A stretch of DNA of 64,000 nucleotides from Cryptosporangium arvum DSM 44712 (GCF_000585375.1 NZ_KK073874.1:7785913-7849912); one strand, 5' to 3'; counted from the stretch's first letter, positions 29,179 through 37,721 are shown. Notes: generated by a model from the letters alone, not told the origin. Numbers and translations are program-made.

Positions 29179-29213
29179 GCCACGCACATAACTTCACAGG
29201 AGCCACCCCAGGC

Positions 29214-30035
29214 ATGAGTGCACCCCCTATCCCCCCAGCTGTCTCCCCCGCTAGCGAGCCCCGCGCACGCGCGAAGATCCGCGTCCGGACGCTACGCACG
29301 GATCGCTGGTGGCTGACCCCGCTGCTGACCGTCCTGGGCCTGGTGGCCTGGATCGCCTACGCGACCGTGCGGGCGTTCATGCAGAAGTACTACTGGGTCG
29401 ACGACTACCACTACCTGACGCCGTTCTACTCGCCCTGCGTCTCCACCGGCTGCGTGCCGGAGGCCGCGCACTTCGGGCGGGTGCTGCCGGACGTCTGGTT
29501 CATCCCGTACGCCGCGCTCAGCCTGCCGTTCCTGCTGCTGTTCCGGCTGACCTGCTACTACTACCGGAAGGCGTACTACCGGTCGTTCTGGCTCTCGCCG
29601 CCGGCCTGCGCCGTGGCCGAGCCGCACGCGAAGTACACCGGTGAGACCCGCTTCCCGCTGATCGGGCAGAACGCCCACCGCTACGCGTTCTACGCCGCGT
29701 TCCTGATCTCGATCATCAACACGTTCGACGCGTTCGCGGCGTTCCGGTCGGGTGACGGCTTCGGCTTCGGGCTGGGCAACGTGATCCTGCTCGCCAACGT
29801 CGTCGCGCTCTGGGCGTACACGTTGTCGTGCCACTCCTGCCGGCACATCGTCGGCGGGCGGCTCAAGCACTTCTCCAAGCACCCGGTCCGGTACCGGGCC
29901 TGGACATTCGTGTCGCGGCTCAACGGCAAGCACCAGGAACTGGCGTGGCTCACGCTCGGCACGCTCGCCTTCACGGACTTCTACGTGATGGCGCTGGCGG
30001 CCGGCTGGTTCTCCGATCTGCGATTCGTCGGGTGA
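29214..30035 (+). CDS. sdhC: succinate dehydrogenase membrane subunit (Sdh1 type, Rv0249c-like)
   Basis: The 273-residue membrane anchor has five to six hydrophobic segments. It carries conserved motifs of mycobacterial Sdh1: FYSPCVSTGC (residues 71-80), RLTCYYYRKAYYRSFWLSPP, PHAKYTGETRFPLI and LSCHSCRHIVGGRLKHFSKH (205-224). Cysteines at 75, 80, 114, 132, 206, 209 and histidines 138, 207, 211 could bind metal. A mycobacterial Sdh1 structure has been reported to hold a Rieske-type 2Fe-2S cluster in this subunit. It precedes sdhA by 5 bp. Confidence 0.85.
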   Translation: MSAPPIPPAVSPASEPRARAKIRVRTLRTDRWWLTPLLTVLGLVAWIAYATVRAFMQKYYWVDDYHYLTPFYSPCVSTGCVPEAAHFGRVLPDVWFIPYAALSLPFLLLFRLTCYYYRKAYYRSFWLSPPACAVAEPHAKYTGETRFPLIGQNAHRYAFYAAFLISIINTFDAFAAFRSGDGFGFGLGNVILLANVVALWAYTLSCHSCRHIVGGRLKHFSKHPVRYRAWTFVSRLNGKHQELAWLTLGTLAFTDFYVMALAAGWFSDLRFVG

Positions 30036-30040
30036 GTTCA

Positions 30041-32077
30041 ATGACCAACATCGAGAAGCATTCCTACGACGTCATCGTGATCGGCGCCGGAGGCGCCGGT
30101 CTGCGCGCGGCGATCGAGGCCCGCCAGCAGGGCATGCGGACGGCGATCATCTGCAAGTCGCTGTTCGGCAAGGCCCACACGGTGATGGCCGAGGGCGGCG
30201 CGGCGGCCGCCATGGGCAACGTCAACAGCAAAGACAGCTGGCAGGTGCACTTCCGCGACACGATGCGCGGAGGCAAGTTCCTCAACCACTGGCGCATGGC
30301 CGAGCTGCACGCCCGCGAGGCGCCGGAGCGGATCTGGGAGCTGGAGACCTACGGTGCGCTCTTCGACCGCACCAAGGACGGCAAGATCAGCCAGCGCAAC
30401 TTCGGTGGCCACGAGTACCCACGTCTCGCGCACGTCGGCGACCGCACCGGCCTCGAGCTGATCCGGACGCTGCAGCAGAAGATCGTCAGCCTCCAGCAGG
30501 ACGACAAACGCGAGCACGGCGATTTCGAGAAGTACCTGCGGGTCTTCCACGAGGTGACGATCAGCGAGCTGCTCAAGGACGGCGACCGGATCTCCGGGGC
30601 GTTCGGCTACGCCCGCGACGACGGCCGGTTCCTGCTGTTCGAGGCACCCGCGGTCGTGCTGGCCACCGGTGGCATCGGCAAGTCCTTCCAGGTGACGTCG
30701 AACTCGTGGGAGTACACCGGCGACGGGCACGCGCTGGCACTGCGGGCCGGCGGCACCCTCGTCAACATGGAGTTCGTGCAGTTCCACCCCACCGGGATGG
30801 TCTGGCCGCCCTCGGTCAAGGGCATCCTGGTGACGGAGTCGGTGCGCGGTGACGGCGGCGTGCTGACGAACTCCGAGGGCAAGCGGTTCATGTTCGAGTA
30901 CATCCCGGACGTGTTCAAGGACAAGTACGCGACCACCGAGGAAGAAGCCGACCGCTGGTACACCGACGCCGACAACAACCGGCGTCCCCCGGAGCTGCTC
31001 CCCCGCGACGAGGTCGCGCGCGCGATCAACTCCGAGGTGAAGGCCGGGCGCGGCTCCCCGCACGGCGGCGTCTACCTGGACGTGTCGAAGCGGCTGCCCG
31101 CCGACGAGATCCGGCGCCGCCTGCCGTCGATGTACCACCAGTTCAAGGAGCTGGCCGACGTCGACATCACGGCCGAGCCGATGGAGGTCGGGCCGACCTG
31201 CCACTACGTGATGGGCGGGGTCGAGGTCGACCCGGACTCCCAGGCCGCGGTCGGCGTCGCCGGTCTCTTCGCGGCCGGCGAGGTGTCCGGCGGCATGCAC
31301 GGCTCCAACCGCCTGGGCGGTAACTCCCTCTCCGACCTGCTGGTCTTCGGGCGCCGGGCGGGTTCGTACGCCGCGGAGTACGTCTCCGGTCTGGAAGGCC
31401 GCCCGTCCGTGCTCGACGCCGACGTCGACGACGCGGTGTCGTTCGCGCTGACGCCGTTGGAGCGCTCCGACGGCGAGAACCCCTATCAGGTGCAGCTCGA
31501 CCTGCAGAAGGCCATGCACGAACTGGTCGGCATCATCCGGAAGGCGCCGGAGATCGAGAACGCCCTGTCCACGCTGGTTTCGCTGCGGGAGCGCGCGTCC
31601 ACGGTCTCGGCCGCCGGCGGGCGGACCTACAACCCGGGCTGGCACGTCGCGCTGGACCTGCGCAACCTGCTCGTCGTCGCGGAGTGCGTGGCCAGGGCCG
31701 CGCTGATCCGTGAGGAGAGCCGCGGTGGTCACACCCGGGACGACTTCCCGGAGATGTCCGCGCAATGGCGGCAGCGCAACCTGATCTGCTCGCTGCGCAA
31801 GGACGAACCCGGCGTAGCCGTCCGCGAACAGCCGCTGCCGACGATGCCGGTCGAGCTGCTCTCGTTGTTCGACCGATCGGAGCTGTCGAAGTACCTCACG
31901 TCCGACGAGCTTTCCGTGTTGGCTTCCGAACCGGACGCACCGCCCGCGGTGGTGGCCGCCGCCCGGCAACCGGCGGACGACGAGTCACGCGACTCGTCGC
32001 CCGAGACGGTCGCGGACGAGCGCAGTACCACCGGCGACGCGGTGGGTAGGAGCCATTCCGAGGGAAGCAGGGGCTGA
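30041..32077 (+). CDS. sdhA: succinate dehydrogenase flavoprotein subunit
   Basis: SdhA oxidises succinate to fumarate with covalently bound FAD. The 678-residue protein shows the FAD motif VIVIGAGGAGLRAAIEA, the flavinylation-site region GKAHTVMAEGGAAAAMG, the active-site segments QFHPTGMV and ESVRGDGG, and HGSNRLGGNSLSDLLVFG. The C-terminal 40 residues are a Ser/Asp-rich tail absent from most SdhA. ATG 30041 follows the sdhC stop by 5 bp. The stop overlaps the sdhB ATG as TGATG. Confidence 0.95.
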   Translation: MTNIEKHSYDVIVIGAGGAGLRAAIEARQQGMRTAIICKSLFGKAHTVMAEGGAAAAMGNVNSKDSWQVHFRDTMRGGKFLNHWRMAELHAREAPERIWELETYGALFDRTKDGKISQRNFGGHEYPRLAHVGDRTGLELIRTLQQKIVSLQQDDKREHGDFEKYLRVFHEVTISELLKDGDRISGAFGYARDDGRFLLFEAPAVVLATGGIGKSFQVTSNSWEYTGDGHALALRAGGTLVNMEFVQFHPTGMVWPPSVKGILVTESVRGDGGVLTNSEGKRFMFEYIPDVFKDKYATTEEEADRWYTDADNNRRPPELLPRDEVARAINSEVKAGRGSPHGGVYLDVSKRLPADEIRRRLPSMYHQFKELADVDITAEPMEVGPTCHYVMGGVEVDPDSQAAVGVAGLFAAGEVSGGMHGSNRLGGNSLSDLLVFGRRAGSYAAEYVSGLEGRPSVLDADVDDAVSFALTPLERSDGENPYQVQLDLQKAMHELVGIIRKAPEIENALSTLVSLRERASTVSAAGGRTYNPGWHVALDLRNLLVVAECVARAALIREESRGGHTRDDFPEMSAQWRQRNLICSLRKDEPGVAVREQPLPTMPVELLSLFDRSELSKYLTSDELSVLASEPDAPPAVVAAARQPADDESRDSSPETVADERSTTGDAVGRSHSEGSRG

Positions 32078-32862
32078 TGGGCTACCAGGCGAAGTTCCGG
32101 GTCTGGCGCGGCGCCGGCCGTCCCGACGAGACGATCACGGCCGCCGAGGCCGACGGAGCGCTGCACGACTACGAGGTCGAGGTCAACGAGGGCGAGGTCG
32201 TTCTCGACGTCATCCACCGGCTGCAGCAGACCCAGACGCCCGACCTGGCCGTGCGGTGGAACTGCAAGGCCGGCAAGTGCGGGTCGTGCTCGGCGGAGAT
32301 CAACGGCCGGCCGCGGCTGATGTGCATGACCCGGATGACGACGTTCGCCGAGGAAGAGACCGTCACGGTCACTCCGATCCGGACGTTCCCGCTCATCCGC
32401 GACCTGGTCACCGACGTCTCGTACAACTACGAGAAGGCGCGGGAGATGCCCGCGTTCTCGCCGCCGCCGGGGGTGGAGCCGGGCGAGTACCGGATGCAGC
32501 AGGTCGACGTCGAGCGTTCGCAGGAGTTCCGGAAGTGCATCGAGTGCTTCCTCTGCCAAAACACCTGCCACGTGGTGCGTGACCACGACGAGAACAAGCC
32601 GGAGTTCGCCGGCCCGCGGCTGTTCATCCGGGCGGCCGAACTCGACATGCACCCGCTGGACTCCCGCGCGGACCGTAAAGAGTTCGCGCAGGCCACCCAG
32701 GGCATCGGCTACTGCAACATCACGAAGTGCTGCAGCGAGGTGTGCCCCGAGCACATCCACATCACCGACAACGCGATCATTCCGATGAAAGAACGCGTCG
32801 TCGACCGCAAGTACGACCCGATCACCTGGCTCGGCAACAAGATCGGCCGCCGCAAGAGCTAG
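32077..32862 (+). CDS. sdhB: succinate dehydrogenase iron-sulfur subunit
   Basis: The 261-residue subunit passes electrons from SdhA to the membrane anchor. It has the 2Fe-2S site CKAGKCGSCSAEINGRPRLMC, here residues about 65-85, and two ferredoxin-type motifs CIECFLCQNTC and CNITKCCSEVCPEH for the 4Fe-4S and 3Fe-4S clusters. Its start overlaps the sdhA stop by one base. Sequence form and gene order sdhC-A-B match the mycobacterial Sdh1 operon rather than the sdhCDAB (Sdh2) type. Confidence 0.95.
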   Translation: MGYQAKFRVWRGAGRPDETITAAEADGALHDYEVEVNEGEVVLDVIHRLQQTQTPDLAVRWNCKAGKCGSCSAEINGRPRLMCMTRMTTFAEEETVTVTPIRTFPLIRDLVTDVSYNYEKAREMPAFSPPPGVEPGEYRMQQVDVERSQEFRKCIECFLCQNTCHVVRDHDENKPEFAGPRLFIRAAELDMHPLDSRADRKEFAQATQGIGYCNITKCCSEVCPEHIHITDNAIIPMKERVVDRKYDPITWLGNKIGRRKS

Positions 32863-33422
32863 GGGCGCGCCGGGCTTGGGAGCACGGCCCCGCCGAGATG
32901 GGCCCTGACTTCGGTCAGGGCCCATCCGAGCAGGTTGAGGCCGCGCCATTTCGACGGCGTGCGGGCGTGGGGGGCGTCGTCGGCCAGGCCGATGCCCCAG
33001 ATGCGGTCGAGCGGGCTCGCCTCGACCAGGACCCGGTCACCGGTGCCGCGCAGATACCCGGCGAGCTCCGGATCGCGGAACTTGGCCCGGTTTCCCTCGA
33101 CCACGATGTCGAAGCGGTGGGCCTTCCAGGCCTTCTCGTCGAAGTTACGCACGGTCTGGCCGAGCTTCTTCACGAGCATCGGGTGCTCGGCGGCCAAAAT
33201 CTTCGCGAGCGCTTCGTCGTCGCCGAACAGCCGGGCCTTGCCGGCCATCATCCAGTGCTCGGCGCTTCGGTACTCCACGCCTTCGACCGTGAACGGCTGC
33301 TGCCACCACTGGCTCAAACGGCCCGGGCCGGGCAGCGCTTTCCAGAAGAACAGGAAGTCGATGGTCTCGCCCGCGGCCTCACGCCGGGCGAGGGAATCGA
33401 GGTACTGCGCGGGCGTCGGCAT
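32859..33422 (-). CDS. NADAR family protein (YbiA-like N-glycosidase)
   Basis: The 187-residue protein shows NADAR features: IDFLFFWKALPGPGRLSQWW, the segment VEGVEYRSAEHWMMAGKARL with the conserved Glu-His-x-Met, and RGTGDRVLVEASPLDRIWGIG. Family members are N-glycosidases acting on riboflavin-pathway intermediates or on ADP-ribosylated guanine. The exact substrate here is unknown. ATG 33422 is the family-consistent start. It overlaps the sdhB end by 4 nt. Confidence 0.85.
   Translation of the reverse strand: MPTPAQYLDSLARREAAGETIDFLFFWKALPGPGRLSQWWQQPFTVEGVEYRSAEHWMMAGKARLFGDDEALAKILAAEHPMLVKKLGQTVRNFDEKAWKAHRFDIVVEGNRAKFRDPELAGYLRGTGDRVLVEASPLDRIWGIGLADDAPHARTPSKWRGLNLLGWALTEVRAHLGGAVLPSPARP
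32897..32926 (+). terminator. TTCG-loop hairpin downstream of sdhB
   Basis: GATGGGCCCTGAC (32897-32909) and GTCAGGGCCCATC (32914-32926) form a perfect 13-bp stem closed by a TTCG tetraloop. It lies 34 nt after the sdhB stop. The same bases encode TrpAlaLeuThrGluValArgAlaHis in the convergent NADAR gene, so the hairpin is inside coding sequence. No U-tract follows. Confidence 0.7.
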
Positions 33423-33475
33423 TCCCGCACAGTGGCAGAGGGGTACGACAGAAGGCACCCGAATAACCTGGGGGC

Positions 33476-34222
33476 ATGACCGACTGGCCGACCACCGAGG
33501 CCGAAGCGGTCGCCGTGCAGGATGCGCTGCGCGGCACGGTGCTTCGCTCCGGCCCCCCGCTCGAGATGCTGCGCCTCGCGGCCGGCGTCGACGTGGCCTA
33601 CGACACCGCGTCGGATCTGATCGCCGGGGCCGTGGTCGTGCTCGACGTGGCCACCCGGCAGCCCGTGGCGCAGGCCACCGTCGTCGGCCGGGCCGCTTTC
33701 CCCTACGTGCCCGGCCTGCTCGCGTTCCGTGAGATCCCGATCCTCACCGAGGCGCTGCGGCGGCTGCCGGTCCGGCCCGACGTGCTGGTCTGCGACGGCT
33801 ACGGCCTGGCCCACCCACGCCGGTTCGGTCTCGCCTGCCACCTGGGCGTGCGCACCGACCTACCGTCGGTCGGCGTCGCAAAAACGCCATTTGTCGGACG
33901 CGCCGAGGGTGGCCCCGGTGATCGCCGGGGCGCCACCGCCGACCTTCTCGACGGCACCGAGGTCATCGGACGCGCGCTGCGTACCCGGGACGGCGTCAAG
34001 CCGGTGTACGTCTCGATCGGTCACCGCGTCGACCTCGACACCGCGTGTGCGCTGACGCTCGCGCTGAGCGCCGGATATCGGCTCCCGGAGACCACCCGGC
34101 AGGCCGACTCCGCGTGCCGAGCCGCCCTTCGGGGTGCACTTTCCCGCCGGAATGGGACTTCCGAAGATCCGTTCGTTAGCCTGACTGCGGTAATCGGAGA
34201 GGACGGGAAGGCCGCACCGTGA
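33476..34222 (+). CDS. nfi: endonuclease V (deoxyinosine 3' endonuclease)
   Basis: Endonuclease V nicks DNA next to deaminated adenine. The 248-residue protein has the metal motif AAGVDVAYD, PYVPGLLAFREIPILTEAL (substrate-binding PYIP-type wedge), VLVCDGYGLAHPRRFGLACH and GVAKTPFVG. The key Asp residues and the wedge Tyr are present. It is divergent from the NADAR gene across about 50 bp. Its stop overlaps the next gene's GTG as GTGA. Confidence 0.92.
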   Translation: MTDWPTTEAEAVAVQDALRGTVLRSGPPLEMLRLAAGVDVAYDTASDLIAGAVVVLDVATRQPVAQATVVGRAAFPYVPGLLAFREIPILTEALRRLPVRPDVLVCDGYGLAHPRRFGLACHLGVRTDLPSVGVAKTPFVGRAEGGPGDRRGATADLLDGTEVIGRALRTRDGVKPVYVSIGHRVDLDTACALTLALSAGYRLPETTRQADSACRAALRGALSRRNGTSEDPFVSLTAVIGEDGKAAP

Positions 34223-36324
34223 CGAGTTCCGAGCCTGGTCGACAGGGTTGGCAAGGGTCGGTCCTGCGAGACCTCGCGCCTGAGCCCACCAGCACCAACG
34301 GCCATCAGGTCAGCGTCGGACCGGACCTGGATCCGGACGATTCGACGGCGACGCAGCGGGTCGATCCGGCCGCGTTAGGCGTCACCGCGCCGATTCCGAC
34401 CGCGTTCCCACCGAACGCGGACGAGGCCGGCGCGGAGGCCACCACGATGCTTCCGCACGGTGAGTTGCCATCGTTGATCCCGACGCAGAGTTCCGCGGCG
34501 AGCTCCCCCGAGGCCATCACACCGGCCACGTCCTTCCCGCCGTTGCCGCCGCTGTCGTCGGCGCCGTCGCCGTCGCCGTCGCCGTCGCCCGATCCGAACG
34601 GGTTTCCGCCGCCGCCGGGCGCGCCGTACGCACCGGTGTCGGGCCAGCCGTTCCCGAACGGCGCCGCGGGTTTTCCGCCGGTCTATTCGGCTTCGGACGC
34701 GGGGTTTCCGCCGCCGAACGGGTACGGGGGCTCGCCGTTCAACGGTGTGCCGACCTCGGGGGTGCCGGGGGGTGGGGGCGGTACGTCTGGTTTTCCGGCG
34801 TCAGGTTTTCCGGCGTCAGGGTCAGGTGCGCCGGGGGTGCCTGGGTCCGGGGTGCCGGGACCGCAGCCGGACGGGACGGTTCCGGGAGCACCGGTGCCGG
34901 GGAGTCAGGTTCCCGGGGGGCAGGTTCCCGGCGTGCAGGTTTCCTGGGCGCAGGCTTCCGATGGCCAAGGTCCGGGGGCTGGAGTTTCCGGGGGGCAGGT
35001 TCCTGGGGTGCAGGTTTCCTGGGCACAGACTCCCGAGGGCAATACGCCGGGAGCTGGGGTTCCTGGAGCAGGGATCCCTGGGGCGCCGGTGCCCGGCGCG
35101 GGGGTGCCCGGCGCGGGGGTGCCCGGCGCGGGGGTGCCCGGCGCGGGGGTGCCCGGGGACCAGATTCCGGGAGGCCCGATTCCTGGGGGTCTGGCCCCAG
35201 GGGGTCTGGCTCCTGGTGGCCCGGTTGCTGGGGGGCCGGTTGCTGGGGGGCCGGTTCCGGGGGCGCACGTTCCCGGCGGTCATGTTCCCGGCGGGTACAT
35301 GCCCGGGGCTCAGGGCGCGTCGCAGCCCGGTGGCGGCTTTCCGGGCGGGGCGCCGCAGGGGTTACCGCCGGGGCAACCTCCGATGCCCCAGGGCCCCTCC
35401 AAGGTCTTCGGCCCCGACGCGACGCCCGTCCAGCAGCAATGGACCCCCTCGGGCCTGCTCCCGATGCCCGAACACGCCGACAACCGGTTGCAGCGCCTGC
35501 GCAGCAGCGTCCGCGGCGCCGGCCGCAGCACCCGCGGAGCCGACGACGTCGCCGGCGAACTCGGCGCACCGGTCACCACCGGCCGCCGCATCGCCGTCCT
35601 CGGCATCCGCGGCGGATCCGGCAAGAGCACCGTCGCCGCGCTGCTGGTCAGCGCCTACGCCACCCACCGCGGGGACCGCGTGCTCGCCGTCGACGCCGAC
35701 CCCGACCTGGGCTCGCTCGGCCTGCGCCTGGGCGCGAGCTCCCCCACCTCGCTGGCCAACCTCGGCAAGGTGCCGCGGGTGTGGTCGACGCTCGACGAGG
35801 CCGAACGGTGCCTCGGCCGCAGCCAGTCCGGCGCCTGGATCCTCTCCGGCGAGCGAGGTTCGGCCGCTCCGGAGACCGTGGCCCCCAACGCCTACTTCGG
35901 CGTCCTGCACGGCATCAGCCGGTACTTCGCGGTCACGGTCGTCGACGCCGGCGCCGGCATGGTGACGCCGCTCAACCAGGCCGTGCTCTCCGACGCGCAC
36001 GCGATCGTCCTCGCCACCCCGGCGAGCATCGACGGCGTGGTCAGCGCCCGCCGGGCGCTGGAGTGGATCCGCGAGTGGAACCCGCAGCGCCTTCAGCAAG
36101 CCATGATCGCGCTGACCGCCATGTCACCTCAGGCCGTGGGCATCGACCTGAACCGCACCGCTGAGGCGTTCGCCCCGTTCGGCGTGGTCCCGGCCCTGTT
36201 GCCCTACGACCGGCACCTGGCGACCGGTTCGACGATCGAGCCCTGGCGTCTCGGCGAGCGCACGCGCAACTCGGCCGTGCAACTCGCCGCCGCCACGCTG
36301 GCGAAAGCTAGGGCGCTGCCCTGA
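34219..36324 (+). CDS. EspI-like MinD/ParA-type ATPase with elastin-like Pro/Gly repeat domain
   Basis: The 701-residue protein has three parts. Residues 1-165 are Pro/Ser-rich with a SerPro run. Residues about 170-375 are VPG-x-G/VPGGQ-type pentapeptides, resembling elastin, including four identical VPGAG copies at 291-310. Residues about 455-701 form a MinD/ParA-like ATPase: GIRGGSGKSTVAALL, the second motif LAVDADPDLGSLGLRLG, and VTVVDAGAGMVTPLNQAVLS. The signature lysine of the deviant Walker A is Arg (RGGSGKST). Proline-rich N-terminus plus MinD domain resembles ESX-1 EspI, but no ESX genes are nearby. Function is unknown. Confidence 0.72.
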   Translation: MTSSEPGRQGWQGSVLRDLAPEPTSTNGHQVSVGPDLDPDDSTATQRVDPAALGVTAPIPTAFPPNADEAGAEATTMLPHGELPSLIPTQSSAASSPEAITPATSFPPLPPLSSAPSPSPSPSPDPNGFPPPPGAPYAPVSGQPFPNGAAGFPPVYSASDAGFPPPNGYGGSPFNGVPTSGVPGGGGGTSGFPASGFPASGSGAPGVPGSGVPGPQPDGTVPGAPVPGSQVPGGQVPGVQVSWAQASDGQGPGAGVSGGQVPGVQVSWAQTPEGNTPGAGVPGAGIPGAPVPGAGVPGAGVPGAGVPGAGVPGDQIPGGPIPGGLAPGGLAPGGPVAGGPVAGGPVPGAHVPGGHVPGGYMPGAQGASQPGGGFPGGAPQGLPPGQPPMPQGPSKVFGPDATPVQQQWTPSGLLPMPEHADNRLQRLRSSVRGAGRSTRGADDVAGELGAPVTTGRRIAVLGIRGGSGKSTVAALLVSAYATHRGDRVLAVDADPDLGSLGLRLGASSPTSLANLGKVPRVWSTLDEAERCLGRSQSGAWILSGERGSAAPETVAPNAYFGVLHGISRYFAVTVVDAGAGMVTPLNQAVLSDAHAIVLATPASIDGVVSARRALEWIREWNPQRLQQAMIALTAMSPQAVGIDLNRTAEAFAPFGVVPALLPYDRHLATGSTIEPWRLGERTRNSAVQLAAATLAKARALP
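35089..35148 (+). repeat. four identical 15-bp repeats encoding VPGAG
   Basis: GTGCCCGGCGCGGGG is repeated four times without a mismatch at 35089-35148 and partly again to about 35157. The array is in frame and adds one pentapeptide per unit. Flanking pentapeptide codons have diverged, so these four copies look recently amplified. The larger degenerate repeat zone extends from about 34735 to 35340. Confidence 0.9.
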
Positions 36325-36772
36325 CTTCGGCCCGCCGCTTGAGGTGGGCGTTGCGCGCGGTCAGGATCCCGAGCAGCTGACGCCGCACCGCCACCTCGTC
36401 GGCGAGACGGCCGAGCAGACCGAGCGGTGACTCCCACTCGATCCGGTCGGTCACCAGCGTCCCGGCGCCGGTCTCGACGAACACGTGGTCGTGACGCAAC
36501 GCGCGGAACGGACCTCGCACCTGCTCGTCGCTGAACCCGTGCGGCGCGTCGACGTCCACCACCCGCGCGTCCAGTGCGAACGGGAGCCCGAAGTGCCGGG
36601 CGCGGAAACACACCAGGTCACCGGCCTCCAGCAACCCGTTCACCCGACCCGGCGCGACCGTGCGCTCGGCGGTGTGCACGAGTGCGGCGGTGTGTTCGCG
36701 GACGTCCCGCGCGAGGTCGAACACCAGCGCCGCCGGGGCGTGGATCAACGTCGTCGTGATGAGAACCGGCAC
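36308..36772 (-). CDS. SRPBCC family protein
   Basis: The 154-residue protein begins MPVLITTTLIHAPAALVFDL, a START-like first strand and helix, and contains RVNGLLEAGDLVCFRARHFG, FRALRHDHVFVE and a long C-terminal helix with basic end. It resembles cell-division-inhibitor/coenzyme-Q-binding SRPBCC proteins. The ligand is unknown. It starts 1 nt after the Nudix gene stop and overlaps the convergent EspI-like gene by 17 bp. Confidence 0.75.
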   Translation of the reverse strand: MPVLITTTLIHAPAALVFDLARDVREHTAALVHTAERTVAPGRVNGLLEAGDLVCFRARHFGLPFALDARVVDVDAPHGFSDEQVRGPFRALRHDHVFVETGAGTLVTDRIEWESPLGLLGRLADEVAVRRQLLGILTARNAHLKRRAEVRAAP

Positions 36773-36773
36773 G

Positions 36774-37178
36774 TCACACCGTCGCCAGCCGGACCCGGAG
36801 CTCGTCGATCAGCGGCGCGTCGGCGGGCAGCCAGGCGACGTCGTCGAGCTCGGTGGCGTCGAGCCAGCGCAGCGCCGCGTGTTCGAGGGCGGTGGGCTCC
36901 CCCGCGACGAGGCGCGCGATCCACACCCGCAGCACCCAATGGTCGCGCTCCAGGGGCAGGTCACCGCCGAGCCGCTCGACGAGCTCGATCTCCACGCCGA
37001 GCTCTTCCCGACATTCCCGGACGATCGCGACCTCCTCGGGCTCCCCCGGCTCGACCTTGCCGCCGGGGAACTCCCAGCCCCCGGCCAGTGCGGGAGGCTC
37101 GGCGCGCTGAGCGGCCAGCACCTGACCACGGTCGTTGACGATCGCTGCTCCGACGACGACCAGCAGAGGGGTGACCAC
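36774..37178 (-). CDS. mutT: Nudix hydrolase, MutT-like (8-oxo-dGTPase type)
   Basis: The 134-residue protein carries a complete Nudix box, G-x5-E-x7-REUXEE: GGKVEPGEPEEVAIV followed by RECREELGV at about residues 39-62. The preceding ALAGGWEFPGGK fits the MutT branch, which removes oxidised dGTP. The substrate could also be another nucleotide such as a CTP analogue. It is upstream of, and probably co-transcribed with, the SRPBCC gene, and divergent from the thioredoxin gene. Confidence 0.85.
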   Translation of the reverse strand: MVTPLLVVVGAAIVNDRGQVLAAQRAEPPALAGGWEFPGGKVEPGEPEEVAIVRECREELGVEIELVERLGGDLPLERDHWVLRVWIARLVAGEPTALEHAALRWLDATELDDVAWLPADAPLIDELRVRLATV

Positions 37179-37289
37179 CGCCCCAGCCTGCCAGAGGTTC
37201 TCTTATCGGTCGGACGGGGCACTCAAGGAAGGATCTGACCGACTGCCGCGTTGTTCTGACACGACAAGCGACAACCGAGGGAGACACCG

Positions 37290-37673
37290 ATGGCCACGGT
37301 GGAACTGACCACCGAGAACTTCAACGAGACGCTGGCGCGCGATGGAATTACGCTGGTGGACTTCTGGGCTAGCTGGTGCGGTCCGTGTCGCCAGTTCGCG
37401 CCGGTGTTCGAGAAGGCCTCCGAGGCTAACGACGACATCGTGTTCGGCAAGGTCGACACCGAGGCTCAGCAGCAGCTGGCCGCCGCCTTCGACATCCAGT
37501 CGATCCCGACGCTGATGGTGATCCGCGACCGCGTCGTGCTCTACGCCCGCCCGGGTGCGCTTCCCGGTGACGTACTCGATGACCTGATCGGCCAGGCGCG
37601 TGCCCTCGACATGGACGAGGTGCGCAAGCAGGCCGAGGACACCGAGGCCGCAGATGCCGGGACGCAGGCCTAG
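37290..37673 (+). CDS. trxA: thioredoxin
   Basis: The 127-residue protein has a full thioredoxin fold with the active site DFWASWCGPCRQFAPVFE and the cis-Pro loop IQSIPTLMVIRDR. A short Glu/Ala-rich tail follows (KQAEDTEAADAGTQA). There is no signal peptide, so it is a cytosolic disulphide reductase. GAGGGAG lies about 8 nt before ATG 37290. Two hairpins terminate it. Confidence 0.93.
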   Translation: MATVELTTENFNETLARDGITLVDFWASWCGPCRQFAPVFEKASEANDDIVFGKVDTEAQQQLAAAFDIQSIPTLMVIRDRVVLYARPGALPGDVLDDLIGQARALDMDEVRKQAEDTEAADAGTQA

Positions 37674-37677
37674 GCCA

Positions 37678-37704
37678 TGTCCTGCGAATCTCGCTCGCAG
37701 GACA
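37678..37704 (+). terminator. hairpin immediately after trxA
   Basis: TGTCCTGCGA (37678-37687) pairs with TCGCAGGACA (37695-37704), loop ATCTCGC. GGCC on each side can extend the stem beyond one mismatch. It starts 5 nt after the stop codon. Confidence 0.65.
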
Positions 37705-37721
37705 CGGCCTAAGCACCACTG

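Noticed and set aside
28720-29187. Minus-strand frame opposite the small helical gene
   Set aside because: No ribosome site and no recognisable motif; the plus-strand gene has a good GGAGG and helical character.
35089-35148. CRISPR-like appearance of the repeat array
   Set aside because: The units are contiguous 15-mers without spacers and stay in the reading frame of a protein.
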